Shown here: positions 31,259-47,286 of the stretch, piece after piece
How the letters are laid out: each line of letters starts with the position of its first letter
Position numbering within the stretch: position 1 is the stretch's first letter
Assembly (NCBI GenBank): GCA_916610825.1
Contig: OU744450.1
Coordinates: 27,696,350 to 27,760,349 of the forward strand
DNA length: 64,000 bases
Direction: 5' to 3'
From: Haliclystus octoradiatus
Lineage: Eukaryota; Cnidaria; Staurozoa; Stauromedusae; Haliclystidae
Notes under the pieces: model-generated
What the model saw: the letters and a program-made list of their open reading frames with translations, nothing else
The model's database searches: none
What the model was told of the DNA's origin: nothing
Made by a program: the position numbers and the translations under genes

Positions 31259-34200
31259 TTAGGATTGATGAAAGTATTTAACTGAAAAGAGAAAAGAAAG
31301 ACAAAGAAATAGGTAATATATAATTAGTATTATTTTATTATAAAACATCAATGATGAATAACACTTGCCGTAATGATTAATAATAATGATTACATCATAC
31401 TTAATTAAGTTGAGATGATTCAATATACGATTCAATTTATATGTAAAATAAATCACTTTTTATAGTAGATTTAAATATCTATATACAATTTATTATAGGA
31501 TTGATGAAAGTATTTAACTGAACAGAGAAAAGAAAGACAAAGAAATAGGTAATATATAATTAGTATTATTTTATTATAAAACATCAATGATGAATAACAC
31601 TTGCCGTAATGATTAATAATAATGATTACATCATACTTAATTAAACTGAGATGATTTAATATGCGATTCAATTTATATGTAAAATAAATCACTTTTTATA
31701 GTAGATTTAAATATCTATATACAATTTATTATAAGATTGATGAAAGTATTTAACTGAAAAGAGAAAAGAAAGACAAAGAAATAGGTAATATATAATAGTT
31801 ATTATTTTATTATAAAACATCAATGATGAATAACACTTGCCGTAATGATTAATAATAATGATTACATCATACTTAATTAAACTGAGATGATTTAATATGC
31901 GATTCAATTTATATGTAAAATAAATCACTTTTTATAGTAGATTTAAATATCTATATACAATTTATTATAAGATTGATGAAAGTATTTAACTGAAAAGAGA
32001 AAAGAAAGACAAAGAAATAGGTAATATATAATAGTTATTATTTTATTATAAAACATCAATGATGAATAACACTTGCCGTAATGATTAATAATAATGATTA
32101 CATCATACTTAATTAAACTGAGATGATTTAATATGCGATTCAATTTATATGTAAAATAAATCACTTTTTATAGTAGATTTAAATATCTATATACAATTTA
32201 TTATAGGATTGATGAAAATATTTAACTGAAAAGAGAAAAGAAAGACAAAGAAATAGGTAATATATAATTAGTATTATTTTATTATAAAACATCAATGATG
32301 AATAACACTTGCCGTAATGATTAATAATAATGATTACATCATACTTAATTAAACTGAGATGATTTAATATGCGATTCAATTTATATGTAAAATAAATCAC
32401 TTTTTATAGTAGATTTAAATATCTATATACAATTTATTATAGGATTGATGAAAATATTTAACTGAAAAGAGAAAAGAAAGACAAAGAAATAGGTAATATA
32501 TAATTAGTATTATTTTATTATAAAACATCAATGATGAATAACACTTGCCGTAATGATTAATAATAATGATTACATCATACTTAATTAAACTGAGATGATT
32601 TAATATGCGATTCAATTTATATGTAAAATAAATCACTTTTTATAGTAGATTTAAATATCTATATACAATTTATTATAGGATTGATGAAAGTATTTAACTG
32701 AAAAGAGAAAAGAAAGACAAAGAAATAGGTAATATATAATTAGTATTATTTTATTATAAAACATCAATGATGAATAACACTTGCCGTAATGATTAATAAT
32801 AATGATTACATCATACTTAATTAAACTGAGATGATTTAATATGCGATTCAATTTATATGTAAAATAAATCACTTTTTATAGTAGATTTAAATATCTATAT
32901 ACAATTTATTATAGGATTGATGAAAATATTTAACTGAAAAGAGAAAAGAAAGACAAAGAAATAGGTAATATATAATTAGTATTATTTTATTATAAAACAT
33001 CAATGATGAATAACACTTGCCGTAATGATTAATAATAATGATTACATCATACTTAATTAAGTTGAGATGGTTTAATATACGATTCAATTTATATGTAAAA
33101 TAAATCACTTTTTATATTAGATTTAAATATCTATATACAATTTATTATAGGATTGATGAAAGTATTTAACTGAAAAGAGAAAAGAAAGACAAAGAAATAG
33201 GTAATATATAATAGTTATTATTTTATTATAAAACATCAATGATGAATAACACTTGCCGTAATGATTAATAATAATGATTACATCATACTTAATTAAACTG
33301 AGATGATTTAATATACGATTCAATTTATATGTAAAATAAATCACTTTTTATAGTAGATTTAAATATCTATATACAATTTATTATAGGATTGATGAAAGTA
33401 TTTAACTGAAAAGAGAAAAGAAAGACAAAGAAATAGGTAATATATAATAGTTATTATTTTATTATAAAACATCAATGATGAATAACACTTGCCGTAATGA
33501 TTAATAATAATGATTACATCATACTTAATTAAACTGAGATGATTTAATATACGATTCAATTTATATGTAAAATAAATCACTTTTTATATTAGATTTAAAT
33601 ATCTATATACAATTTATTATAGGATTGATGAAAGTATTTAACTGAAAAGAGAAAAGAAAGACAAAGAAATAGGTAATATATAATTAGTATTATTTTATTA
33701 TAAAACATCAATGATGAATAACACTTGCCGTAATGATTAATAATAATGATTACATCATACTTAATTAAACTGAGATGATTTAATATACGATTCAATTTAT
33801 ATGTAAAATAAATCACTTTTTATAGTAGATTTAAATATCTATATACAATTTATTAGGATTGATGAAAGTATTTAACTGAAAAGAGAAAAGAAAGACAAAG
33901 AAATAGGTAATATATAATTAGTATTATTTTATTATAAAACATCAATGATGAATAACACTTGCCGTAATGATTAATAATAATGATTACATCATACTTAATT
34001 AAGTTGAGATGATTCAATATACGATTCAATTTATATGTAAAATAAATCACTTTTTATAGTAGATTTAAATATCTATATACAATTTATTATAGGATTGATG
34101 AAAGTATTTAACTGAACAGAGAAAAGAAAGACAAAGAAATAGGTAATATATAATTAGTATTATTTTATTATAAAACATCAATGATGAATAACACTTGCCG

Positions 34201-36174
34201 TAATGATTAATAATAATGATTACATCATACTTAATTAAACTGAGATGATTTAATATGCGATTCAATTTATATGTAAAATAAATCACTTTTTATAGTAGAT
34301 TTAAATATCTATATACAATTTATTATAAGATTGATGAAAGTATTTAACTGAAAAGAGAAAAGAAAGACAAAGAAATAGGTAATATATAATAGTTATTATT
34401 TTATTATAAAACATCAATGATGAATAACACTTGCCGTAATGATTAATAATAATGATTACATCATACTTAATTAAACTGAGATGATTTAATATGCGATTCA
34501 ATTTATATGTAAAATAAATCACTTTTTATAGTAGATTTAAATATCTATATACAATTTATTATAAGATTGATGAAAGTATTTAACTGAAAAGAGAAAAGAA
34601 AGACAAAGAAATAGGTAATATATAATAGTTATTATTTTATTATAAAACATCAATGATGAATAACACTTGCCGTAATGATTAATAATAATGATTACATCAT
34701 ACTTAATTAAACTGAGATGATTTAATATGCGATTCAATTTATATGTAAAATAAATCACTTTTTATAGTAGATTTAAATATCTATATACAATTTATTATAG
34801 GATTGATGAAAATATTTAACTGAAAAGAGAAAAGAAAGACAAAGAAATAGGTAATATATAATTAGTATTATTTTATTATAAAACATCAATGATGAATAAC
34901 ACTTGCCGTAATGATTAATAATAATGATTACATCATACTTAATTAAACTGAGATGATTTAATATGCGATTCAATTTATATGTAAAATAAATCACTTTTTA
35001 TAGTAGATTTAAATATCTATATACAATTTATTATAGGATTGATGAAAATATTTAACTGAAAAGAGAAAAGAAAGACAAAGAAATAGGTAATATATAATTA
35101 GTATTATTTTATTATAAAACATCAATGATGAATAACACTTGCCGTAATGATTAATAATAATGATTACATCATACTTAATTAAACTGAGATGATTTAATAT
35201 GCGATTCAATTTATATGTAAAATAAATCACTTTTTATAGTAGATTTAAATATCTATATACAATTTATTATAGGATTGATGAAAGTATTTAACTGAAAAGA
35301 GAAAAGAAAGACAAAGAAATAGGTAATATATAATTAGTATTATTTTATTATAAAACATCAATGATGAATAACACTTGCCGTAATGATTAATAATAATGAT
35401 TACATCATACTTAATTAAACTGAGATGATTTAATATGCGATTCAATTTATATGTAAAATAAATCACTTTTTATAGTAGATTTAAATATCTATATACAATT
35501 TATTATAGGATTGATGAAAATATTTAACTGAAAAGAGAAAAGAAAGACAAAGAAATAGGTAATATATAATTAGTATTATTTTATTATAAAACATCAATGA
35601 TGAATAACACTTGCCGTAATGATTAATAATAATGATTACATCATACTTAATTAAGTTGAGATGGTTTAATATACGATTCAATTTATATGTAAAATAAATC
35701 ACTTTTTATATTAGATTTAAATATCTATATACAATTTATTATAGGATTGATGAAAGTATTTAACTGAAAAGAGAAAAGAAAGACAAAGAAATAGGTAATA
35801 TATAATAGTTATTATTTTATTATAAAACATCAATGATGAATAACACTTGCCGTAATGATTAATAATAATGATTACATCATACTTAATTAAACTGAGATGA
35901 TTTAATATACGATTCAATTTATATGTAAAATAAATCACTTTTTATAGTAGATTTAAATATCTATATACAATTTATTATAGGATTGATGAAAGTATTTAAC
36001 TGAAAAGAGAAAAGAAAGACAAAGAAATAGGTAATATATAATAGTTATTATTTTATTATAAAACATCAATGATGAATAACACTTGCCGTAATGATTAATA
36101 ATAATGATTACATCATACTTAATTAAACTGAGATGATTTAATATACGATTCAATTTATATGTAAAATAAATCAC
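31259..36174 (+). repeat. Higher-order repeat, 11 monomers, period 2594 bp
   Basis: The order of diagnostic variants from 31259 to about 33594 recurs from 33853 to about 36174. In order these are the TTATTAGG short monomer with GTTGAGATGATTCA, then CTGAACAGAG, two ATAAGATTG monomers, two GAAAATATTT monomers, one GAAAGTATTT, one with GTTGAGATGG, and two TAATAGTTATT monomers. The offset is 10 x 236 + 234 bp. Confidence 0.85.
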
Positions 36175-39100
36175 TTTTTATATTAGATTTAAATATCTAT
36201 ATACAATTTATTATAGGATTGATGAAAGTATTTAACTGAAAAGAGAAAAGAAAGACAAAGAAATAGGTAATATATAATAGTTATTATTTTATTATAAAAC
36301 ATCAATGATGAATAACACTTGCCGTAATGATTAATAATAATGATTACATCATACTTAATTAAACTGAGATGATTTAATATACGATTCAATTTATATGTAA
36401 AATAAATCACTTTTTATAGTAGATTTAAATATCTATATACAATTTATTATAGGATTGATGAAAGTATTTAACTGAAAAGAGAAAAGAAAGACAAAGAAAT
36501 AGGTAATATATAATTAGTATTATTTTATTATAAAACATCAATGATGAATAACACTTGCCGTAATGATTAATAATAATGATTACATCATACTTAATTAAAC
36601 TGAGATGATTTAATATACGATTCAATTTATATGTAAAATAAATCACTTTTTATAGTAGATTTAAATATCTATATACAATTTATTATAGGATTGATGAAAG
36701 TATTTAACTGAAAAGAGAAAAGAAAGACAAAGAAATAGGTAATATATAATTAGTATTATTTTATTATAAAACATCAATGATGAATAACACTTGCCGTAAT
36801 GATTAATAATAATGATTACATCATACTTAATTAAACTGAGATGATTTAATATACGATTCAATTTATATGTAAAATAAATCACTTTTTATAGTAGATTTAA
36901 ATATCTATATACAATTTATTATAGGATTGATGAAAGTATTTAACTGAAAAGAGAAAAGAAAGACAAAGAAATAGGTAATATATAATTAGTATTATTTTAT
37001 TATAAAACATCAATGATGAATAACACTTGCCGTAATGATTAATAATAATGATTACATCATACTTAATTAAACTGAGATGATTTAATATACGATTCAATTT
37101 ATATGTAAAATAAATCACTTTTTATATTAGATTTAAATATCTATATACAATTTATTATAGGATTGATGAAAGTATTTAACTGAAAAGAGAAAAGAAAGAC
37201 AAAGAAATAGGTAATATATAATTAGTATTATTTTATTATAAAACATCAATGATGAATAACACTTGCCGTAATGATTAATAATAATGATTACATCATACTT
37301 AATTAAACTGAGATGATTTAATATACGATTCAATTTATATGTAAAATAAATCACTTTTTATAGTAGATTTAAATATCTATATACAATTTATTATAGGATT
37401 GATGAAAGTATTTAACTGAAAAGAGAAAAGAAAGACAAAGAAATAGGTAATATATAATAGTTATTATTTTATTATAAAACATCAATGATGAATAACACTT
37501 GCCGTAATGATTAATAATAATGATTACATCATACTTAATTAAACTGAGATGATTTAATATACGATTCAATTTATATGTAAAATAAATCACTTTTTATATT
37601 AGATTTAAATATCTATATACAATTTATTATAGGATTGATGAAAGTATTTAACTGAAAAGAGAAAAGAAAGACAAAGAAATAGGTAATATATAATAGTTAT
37701 TATTTTATTATAAAACATCAATGATGAATAACACTTGCCGTAATGATTAATAATAATGATTACATCATACTTAATTAAACTGAGATGATTTAATATACGA
37801 TTCAATTTATATGTAAAATAAATCACTTTTTATAGTAGATTTAAATATCTATATACAATTTATTATAGGATTGATGAAAGTATTTAACTGAAAAGAGAAA
37901 AGAAAGACAAAGAAATAGGTAATATATAATTAGTATTATTTTATTATAAAACATCAATGATGAATAACACTTGCCGTAATGATTAATAATAATGATTACA
38001 TCATACTTAATTAAACTGAGATGATTTAATATACGATTCAATTTATATGTAAAATAAATCACTTTTTATAGTAGATTTAAATATCTATATACAATTTATT
38101 ATAGGATTGATGAAAGTATTTAACTGAAAAGAGAAAAGAAAGACAAAGAAATAGGTAATATATAATTAGTATTATTTTATTATAAAACATCAATGATGAA
38201 TAACACTTGCCGTAATGATTAATAATAATGATTACATCATACTTAATTAAACTGAGATGATTTAATATACGATTCAATTTATATGTAAAATAAATCACTT
38301 TTTATAGTAGATTTAAATATCTATATACAATTTATTATAGGATTGATGAAAGTATTTAACTGAAAAGAGAAAAGAAAGACAAAGAAATAGGTAATATATA
38401 ATTAGTATTATTTTATTATAAAACATCAATGATGAATAACACTTGCCGTAATGATTAATAATAATGATTACATCATACTTAATTAAACTGAGATGATTTA
38501 ATATACGATTCAATTTATATGTAAAATAAATCACTTTTTATATTAGATTTAAATATCTATATACAATTTATTATAGGATTGATGAAAGTATTTAACTGAA
38601 AAGAGAAAAGAAAGACAAAGAAATAGGTAATATATAATTAGTATTATTTTATTATAAAACATCAATGATGAATAACACTTGCCGTAATGATTAATAATAA
38701 TGATTACATCATACTTAATTAAACTGAGATGATTTAATATACGATTCAATTTATATGTAAAATAAATCACTTTTTATAGTAGATTTAAATATCTATATAC
38801 AATTTATTATAGGATTGATGAAAGTATTTAACTGAAAAGAGAAAAGAAAGACAAAGAAATAGGTAATATATAATTAGTATTATTTTATTATAAAACATCA
38901 ATGATGAATAACACTTGCCGTAATGATTAATAATAATGATTACATCATACTTAATTAAACTGAGATGATTTAATATACGATTCAATTTATATGTAAAATA
39001 AATCACTTTTTATATTAGATTTAAATATCTATATACAATTTATTATAGGATTGATGAAAGTATTTAACTGAAAAGAGAAAAGAAAGACAAAGAAATAGGT

Positions 39101-42100
39101 AATATATAATTAGTATTATTTTATTATAAAACATCAATGATGAATAACACTTGCCGTAATGATTAATAATAATGATTACATCATACTTAATTAAACTGAG
39201 ATGATTTAATATACGATTCAATTTATATGTAAAATAAATCACTTTTTATAGTAGATTTAAATATCTATATACAATTTATTATAGGATTGATGAAAGTATT
39301 TAACTGAAAAGAGAAAAGAAAGACAAAGAAATAGGTAATATATAATTAGTATTATTTTATTATAAAACATCAATGATGAATAACACTTGCCGTAATGATT
39401 AATAATAATGATTACATCATACTTAATTAAACTGAGATGATTTAATATACGATTCAATTTATATGTAAAATAAATCACTTTTTATATTAGATTTAAATAT
39501 CTATATACAATTTATTATAGGATTGATGAAAGTATTTAACTGAAAAGAGAAAAGAAAGACAAAGAAATAGGTAATATATAATTAGTATTATTTTATTATA
39601 AAACATCAATGATGAATAACACTTGCCGTAATGATTAATAATAATGATTACATCATACTTAATTAAACTGAGATGATTTAATATACGATTCAATTTATAT
39701 GTAAAATAAATCACTTTTTATATTAGATTTAAATATCTATATACAATTTATTATAGGATTGATGAAAGTATTTAACTGAAAAGAGAAAAGAAAGACAAAG
39801 AAATAGGTAATATATAATTAGTATTATTTTATTATAAAACATCAATGATGAATAACACTTGCCGTAATGATTAATAATAATGATTACATCATACTTAATT
39901 AAACTGAGATGATTTAATATACGATTCAATTTATATGTAAAATAAATCACTTTTTATAGTAGATTTAAATATCTATATACAATTTATTATAGGATTGATG
40001 AAAGTATTTAACTGAAAAGAGAAAAGAAAGACAAAGAAATAGGTAATATATAATTAGTATTATTTTATTATAAAACATCAATGATGAATAACACTTGCCG
40101 TAATGATTAATAATAATGATTACATCATACTTAATTAAACTGAGATGATTTAATATACGATTCAATTTATATGTAAAATAAATCACTTTTTATATTAGAT
40201 TTAAATATCTATATACAATTTATTATAGGATTGATGAAAGTATTTAACTGAAAAGAGAAAAGAAAGACAAAGAAATAGGTAATATATAATTAGTATTATT
40301 TTATTATAAAACATCAATGATGAATAACACTTGCCGTAATGATTAATAATAATGATTACATCATACTTAATTAAACTGAGATGATTTAATATACGATTCA
40401 ATTTATATGTAAAATAAATCACTTTTTATATCAGATTTAAATATCTATATACAATTTATTTTAGGATTGATGAAAGTATTTAACTGAAAAGAGAAAAGAA
40501 AGACAAAGAAATAGGTAATATATAATAGTTATTATTTTATTATAAAACATCAATGATGAATAACACTTGCCGTAATGATTAATAATAATGATTACATCAT
40601 ACTTAATTAAACTGAGATGATTTAATATACGATTCAATTTATATGTAAAATAAATCACTTTTTATATTAGATTTAAATATCTATATACAATTTATTATAG
40701 GATTGATGAAAGTATTTAACTGAAAAGAGAAAAGAAAGACAAAGAAATAGGTAATATATAATAGTTATTATTTTATTATAAAACATCAATGATGAATAAC
40801 ACTTGCCGTAATGATTAATAATAATGATTACATCATACTTAATTAAACTGAGATGATTTAATATACGATTCAATTTATATGTAAAATAAATCACTTTTTA
40901 TATTAGATTTAAATATCTATATACAATTTATTATAGGATTGATGAAAGTATTTAACTGACTAAAAGAGAAAAGAAAGACAAAGAAATAGGTAATATATAA
41001 TTAGTATTATTTTATTATAAAACATCAATGATGAATAACACTTGCCGTAATGATTAATAATAATGATTACATCATACTTAATTAAACTGAGATGATTTAA
41101 TATGCGATTCAATTTATATGTAAAATAAATCACTTTTTATAGTAGATTTAAATATCTATATACAATTTATTATAGGATTGATGAAAATATTTAACTGAAA
41201 AGAGAAAAGAAAGACAAAGAAATAGGTAATATATAATTAGTATTATTTTATTATAAAACATCAATGATGAATAACACTTGCCGTAATGATTAATAATAAT
41301 GATTACATCATACTTAATTAAACTGAGATGATTTAATATGCGATTCAATTTATATGTAAAATAAATCACTTTTTATAGTAGATTTAAATATCTATATACA
41401 ATTTATTATAGGATTGATGAAAGTATTTAACTGAAAAGAGAAAAGAAAGACAAAGAAATAGGTAATATATAATTAGTATTATTTTATTATAAAACATCAA
41501 TGATGAATAACACTTGCCGTAATGATTAATAATAATGATTACATCATACTTAATTAAACTGAGATGATTTAATATGCGATTCAATTTATATGTAAAATAA
41601 ATCACTTTTTATAGTAGATTTAAATATCTATATACAATTTATTATAGGATTGATGAAAATATTTAACTGAAAAGAGAAAAGAAAGACAAAGAAATAGGTA
41701 ATATATAATTAGTATTATTTTATTATAAAACATCAATGATGAATAACACTTGCCGTAATGATTAATAATAATGATTACATCATACTTAATTAAGTTGAGA
41801 TGGTTTAATATACGATTCAATTTATATGTAAAATAAATCACTTTTTATATTAGATTTAAATATCTATATACAATTTATTATAGGATTGATGAAAGTATTT
41901 AACTGAAAAGAGAAAAGAAAGACAAAGAAATAGGTAATATATAATAGTTATTATTTTATTATAAAACATCAATGATGAATAACACTTGCCGTAATGATTA
42001 ATAATAATGATTACATCATACTTAATTAAACTGAGATGATTTAATATACGATTCAATTTATATGTAAAATAAATCACTTTTTATAGTAGATTTAAATATC

Positions 42101-45100
42101 TATATACAATTTATTATAGGATTGATGAAAGTATTTAACTGAAAAGAGAAAAGAAAGACAAAGAAATAGGTAATATATAATAGTTATTATTTTATTATAA
42201 AACATCAATGATGAATAACACTTGCCGTAATGATTAATAATAATGATTACATCATACTTAATTAAACTGAGATGATTTAATATACGATTCAATTTATATG
42301 TAAAATAAATCACTTTTTATATTAGATTTAAATATCTATATACAATTTATTATAGGATTGATGAAAGTATTTAACTGAAAAGAGAAAAGAAAGACAAAGA
42401 AATAGGTAATATATAATAGTTATTATTTTATTATAAAACATCAATGATGAATAACACTTGCCGTAATGATTAATAATAATGATTACATCATACTTAATTA
42501 AACTGAGATGATTTAATATACGATTCAATTTATATGTAAAATAAATCACTTTTTATAGTAGATTTAAATATCTATATACAATTTATTATAGGATTGATGA
42601 AAGTATTTAACTGAAAAGAGAAAAGAAAGACAAAGAAATAGGTAATATATAATTAGTATTATTTTATTATAAAACATCAATGATGAATAACACTTGCCGT
42701 AATGATTAATAATAATGATTACATCATACTTAATTAAACTGAGATGATTTAATATACGATTCAATTTATATGTAAAATAAATCACTTTTTATAGTAGATT
42801 TAAATATCTATATACAATTTATTATAGGATTGATGAAAGTATTTAACTGAAAAGAGAAAAGAAAGACAAAGAAATAGGTAATATATAATTAGTATTATTT
42901 TATTATAAAACATCAATGATGAATAACACTTGCCGTAATGATTAATAATAATGATTACATCATACTTAATTAAACTGAGATGATTTAATATACGATTCAA
43001 TTTATATGTAAAATAAATCACTTTTTATAGTAGATTTAAATATCTATATACAATTTATTATAGGATTGATGAAAGTATTTAACTGAAAAGAGAAAAGAAA
43101 GACAAAGAAATAGGTAATATATAATTAGTATTATTTTATTATAAAACATCAATGATGAATAACACTTGCCGTAATGATTAATAATAATGATTACATCATA
43201 CTTAATTAAACTGAGATGATTTAATATACGATTCAATTTATATGTAAAATAAATCACTTTTTATATTAGATTTAAATATCTATATACAATTTATTATAGG
43301 ATTGATGAAAGTATTTAACTGAAAAGAGAAAAGAAAGACAAAGAAATAGGTAATATATAATTAGTATTATTTTATTATAAAACATCAATGATGAATAACA
43401 CTTGCCGTAATGATTAATAATAATGATTACATCATACTTAATTAAACTGAGATGATTTAATATACGATTCAATTTATATGTAAAATAAATCACTTTTTAT
43501 AGTAGATTTAAATATCTATATACAATTTATTATAGGATTGATGAAAGTATTTAACTGAAAAGAGAAAAGAAAGACAAAGAAATAGGTAATATATAATAGT
43601 TATTATTTTATTATAAAACATCAATGATGAATAACACTTGCCGTAATGATTAATAATAATGATTACATCATACTTAATTAAACTGAGATGATTTAATATA
43701 CGATTCAATTTATATGTAAAATAAATCACTTTTTATATTAGATTTAAATATCTATATACAATTTATTATAGGATTGATGAAAGTATTTAACTGAAAAGAG
43801 AAAAGAAAGACAAAGAAATAGGTAATATATAATAGTTATTATTTTATTATAAAACATCAATGATGAATAACACTTGCCGTAATGATTAATAATAATGATT
43901 ACATCATACTTAATTAAACTGAGATGATTTAATATACGATTCAATTTATATGTAAAATAAATCACTTTTTATAGTAGATTTAAATATCTATATACAATTT
44001 ATTATAGGATTGATGAAAGTATTTAACTGAAAAGAGAAAAGAAAGACAAAGAAATAGGTAATATATAATTAGTATTATTTTATTATAAAACATCAATGAT
44101 GAATAACACTTGCCGTAATGATTAATAATAATGATTACATCATACTTAATTAAACTGAGATGATTTAATATACGATTCAATTTATATGTAAAATAAATCA
44201 CTTTTTATAGTAGATTTAAATATCTATATACAATTTATTATAGGATTGATGAAAGTATTTAACTGAAAAGAGAAAAGAAAGACAAAGAAATAGGTAATAT
44301 ATAATTAGTATTATTTTATTATAAAACATCAATGATGAATAACACTTGGCGTAATGATTAATAATAATGATTACATCATACTTAATTAAACTGAGATGAT
44401 TTAATATACGATTCAATTTATATGTAAAATAAATCACTTTTTATAGTAGATTTAAATATCTATATACAATTTATTATAGGATTGATGAAAGTATTTAACT
44501 GAAAAGAGAAAAGAAAGACAAAGAAATAGGTAATATATAATTAGTATTATTTTATTATAAAACATCAATGATGAATAACACTTGCCGTAATGATTAATAA
44601 TAATGATTACATCATACTTAATTAAACTGAGATGATTTAATATACGATTCAATTTATATGTAAAATAAATCACTTTTTATATTAGATTTAAATATCTATA
44701 TACAATTTATTATAGGATTGATGAAAGTATTTAACTGAAAAGAGAAAAGAAAGACAAAGAAATAGGTAATATATAATTAGTATTATTTTATTATAAAACA
44801 TCAATGATGATTAACACTTGCCGTAATGATTAATAATAATGATTACATCATACTTAATTAAACTGAGATGATTTAATATACGATTCAATTTATATGTAAA
44901 ATAAATCACTTTTTATAGTAGATTTAAATATCTATATACAATTTATTATAGGATTGATGAAAGTATTTAACTGAAAAGAGAAAAGAAAGACAAAGAAATA
45001 GGTAATATATAATTAGTATTATTTTATTATAAAACATCAATGATGAATAACACTTGCCGTAATGATTAATAATAATGATTACATCATACTTAATTAAACT

Positions 45101-47286
45101 GAGATGATTTAATATACGATTCAATTTATATGTAAAATAAATCACTTTTTATATTAGATTTAAATATCTATATACAATTTATTATAGGATTGATGAAAGT
45201 ATTTAACTGAAAAGAGAAAAGAAAGACAAAGAAATAGGTAATATATAATTAGTATTATTTTATTATAAAACATCAATGATGAATAACACTTGCCGTAATG
45301 ATTAATAATAATGATTACATCATACTTAATTAAACTGAGATGATTTAATATACGATTCAATTTATATGTAAAATAAATCACTTTTTATAGTAGATTTAAA
45401 TATCTATATACAATTTATTATAGGATTGATGAAAGTATTTAACTGAAAAGAGAAAAGAAAGACAAAGAAATAGGTAATATATAATTAGTATTATTTTATT
45501 ATAAAACATCAATGATGAATAACACTTGCCGTAATGATTAATAATAATGATTACATCATACTTAATTAAACTGAGATGATTTAATATACGATTCAATTTA
45601 TATGTAAAATAAATCACTTTTTATATTAGATTTAAATATCTATATACAATTTATTATAGGATTGATGAAAGTATTTAACTGAAAAGAGAAAAGAAAGACA
45701 AAGAAATAGGTAATATATAATTAGTATTATTTTATTATAAAACATCAATGATGAATAACACTTGCCGTAATGATTAATAATAATGATTACATCATACTTA
45801 ATTAAACTGAGATGATTTAATATACGATTCAATTTATATGTAAAATAAATCACTTTTTATATTAGATTTAAATATCTATATACAATTTATTATAGGATTG
45901 ATGAAAGTATTTAACTGAAAAGAGAAAAGAAAGACAAAGAAATAGGTAATATATAATTAGTATTATTTTATTATAAAACATCAATGATGAATAACACTTG
46001 CCGTAATGATTAATAATAATGATTACATCATACTTAATTAAACTGAGATGATTTAATATACGATTCAATTTATATGTAAAATAAATCACTTTTTATAGTA
46101 GATTTAAATATCTATATACAATTTATTATAGGATTGATGAAAGTATTTAACTGAAAAGAGAAAAGAAAGACAAAGAAATAGGTAATATATAATTAGTATT
46201 ATTTTATTATAAAACATCAATGATGAATAACACTTGCCGTAATGATTAATAATAATGATTACATCATACTTAATTAAACTGAGATGATTTAATATACGAT
46301 TCAATTTATATGTAAAATAAATCACTTTTTATATTAGATTTAAATATCTATATACAATTTATTATAGGATTGATGAAAGTATTTAACTGAAAAGAGAAAA
46401 GAAAGACAAAGAAATAGGTAATATATAATTAGTATTATTTTATTATAAAACATCAATGATGAATAACACTTGCCGTAATGATTAATAATAATGATTACAT
46501 CATACTTAATTAAACTGAGATGATTTAATATACGATTCAATTTATATGTAAAATAAATCACTTTTTATATCAGATTTAAATATCTATATACAATTTATTT
46601 TAGGATTGATGAAAGTATTTAACTGAAAAGAGAAAAGAAAGACAAAGAAATAGGTAATATATAATAGTTATTATTTTATTATAAAACATCAATGATGAAT
46701 AACACTTGCCGTAATGATTAATAATAATGATTACATCATACTTAATTAAACTGAGATGATTTAATATACGATTCAATTTATATGTAAAATAAATCACTTT
46801 TTATATTAGATTTAAATATCTATATACAATTTATTATAGGATTGATGAAAGTATTTAACTGAAAAGAGAAAAGAAAGACAAAGAAATAGGTAATATATAA
46901 TAGTTATTATTTTATTATAAAACATCAATGATGAATAACACTTGCCGTAATGATTAATAATAATGATTACATCATACTTAATTAAACTGAGATGATTTAA
47001 TATACGATTCAATTTATATGTAAAATAAATCACTTTTTATATTAGATTTAAATATCTATATACAATTTATTATAGGATTGATGAAAGTATTTAACTGACT
47101 AAAAGAGAAAAGAAAGACAAAGAAATAGGTAATATATAATTAGTATTATTTTATTATAAAACATCAATGATGAATAACACTTGCCGTAATGATTAATAAT
47201 AATGATTACATCATACTTAATTAAACTGAGATGATTTAATATACGATTCAATTTATATGTAAAATAAATCACTTTTTATATTAGAT
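35009..47286 (+). repeat. Higher-order repeat, 26 monomers, period 6139 bp
   Basis: The block 35009-41147 recurs as 41148-47286. The GTTGAGATGG monomer recurs at 35481 and 41620, the triplet of TAATAGTTATT monomers at 35717 and 41856, the doublet at 37369 and 43508, and the TTTTAGG monomer at 40461 and 46600. The offset is 26 x 236 + 3 because one monomer per block is 239 bp. The boundary monomer at about 40909-41147 looks chimeric. Confidence 0.85.
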
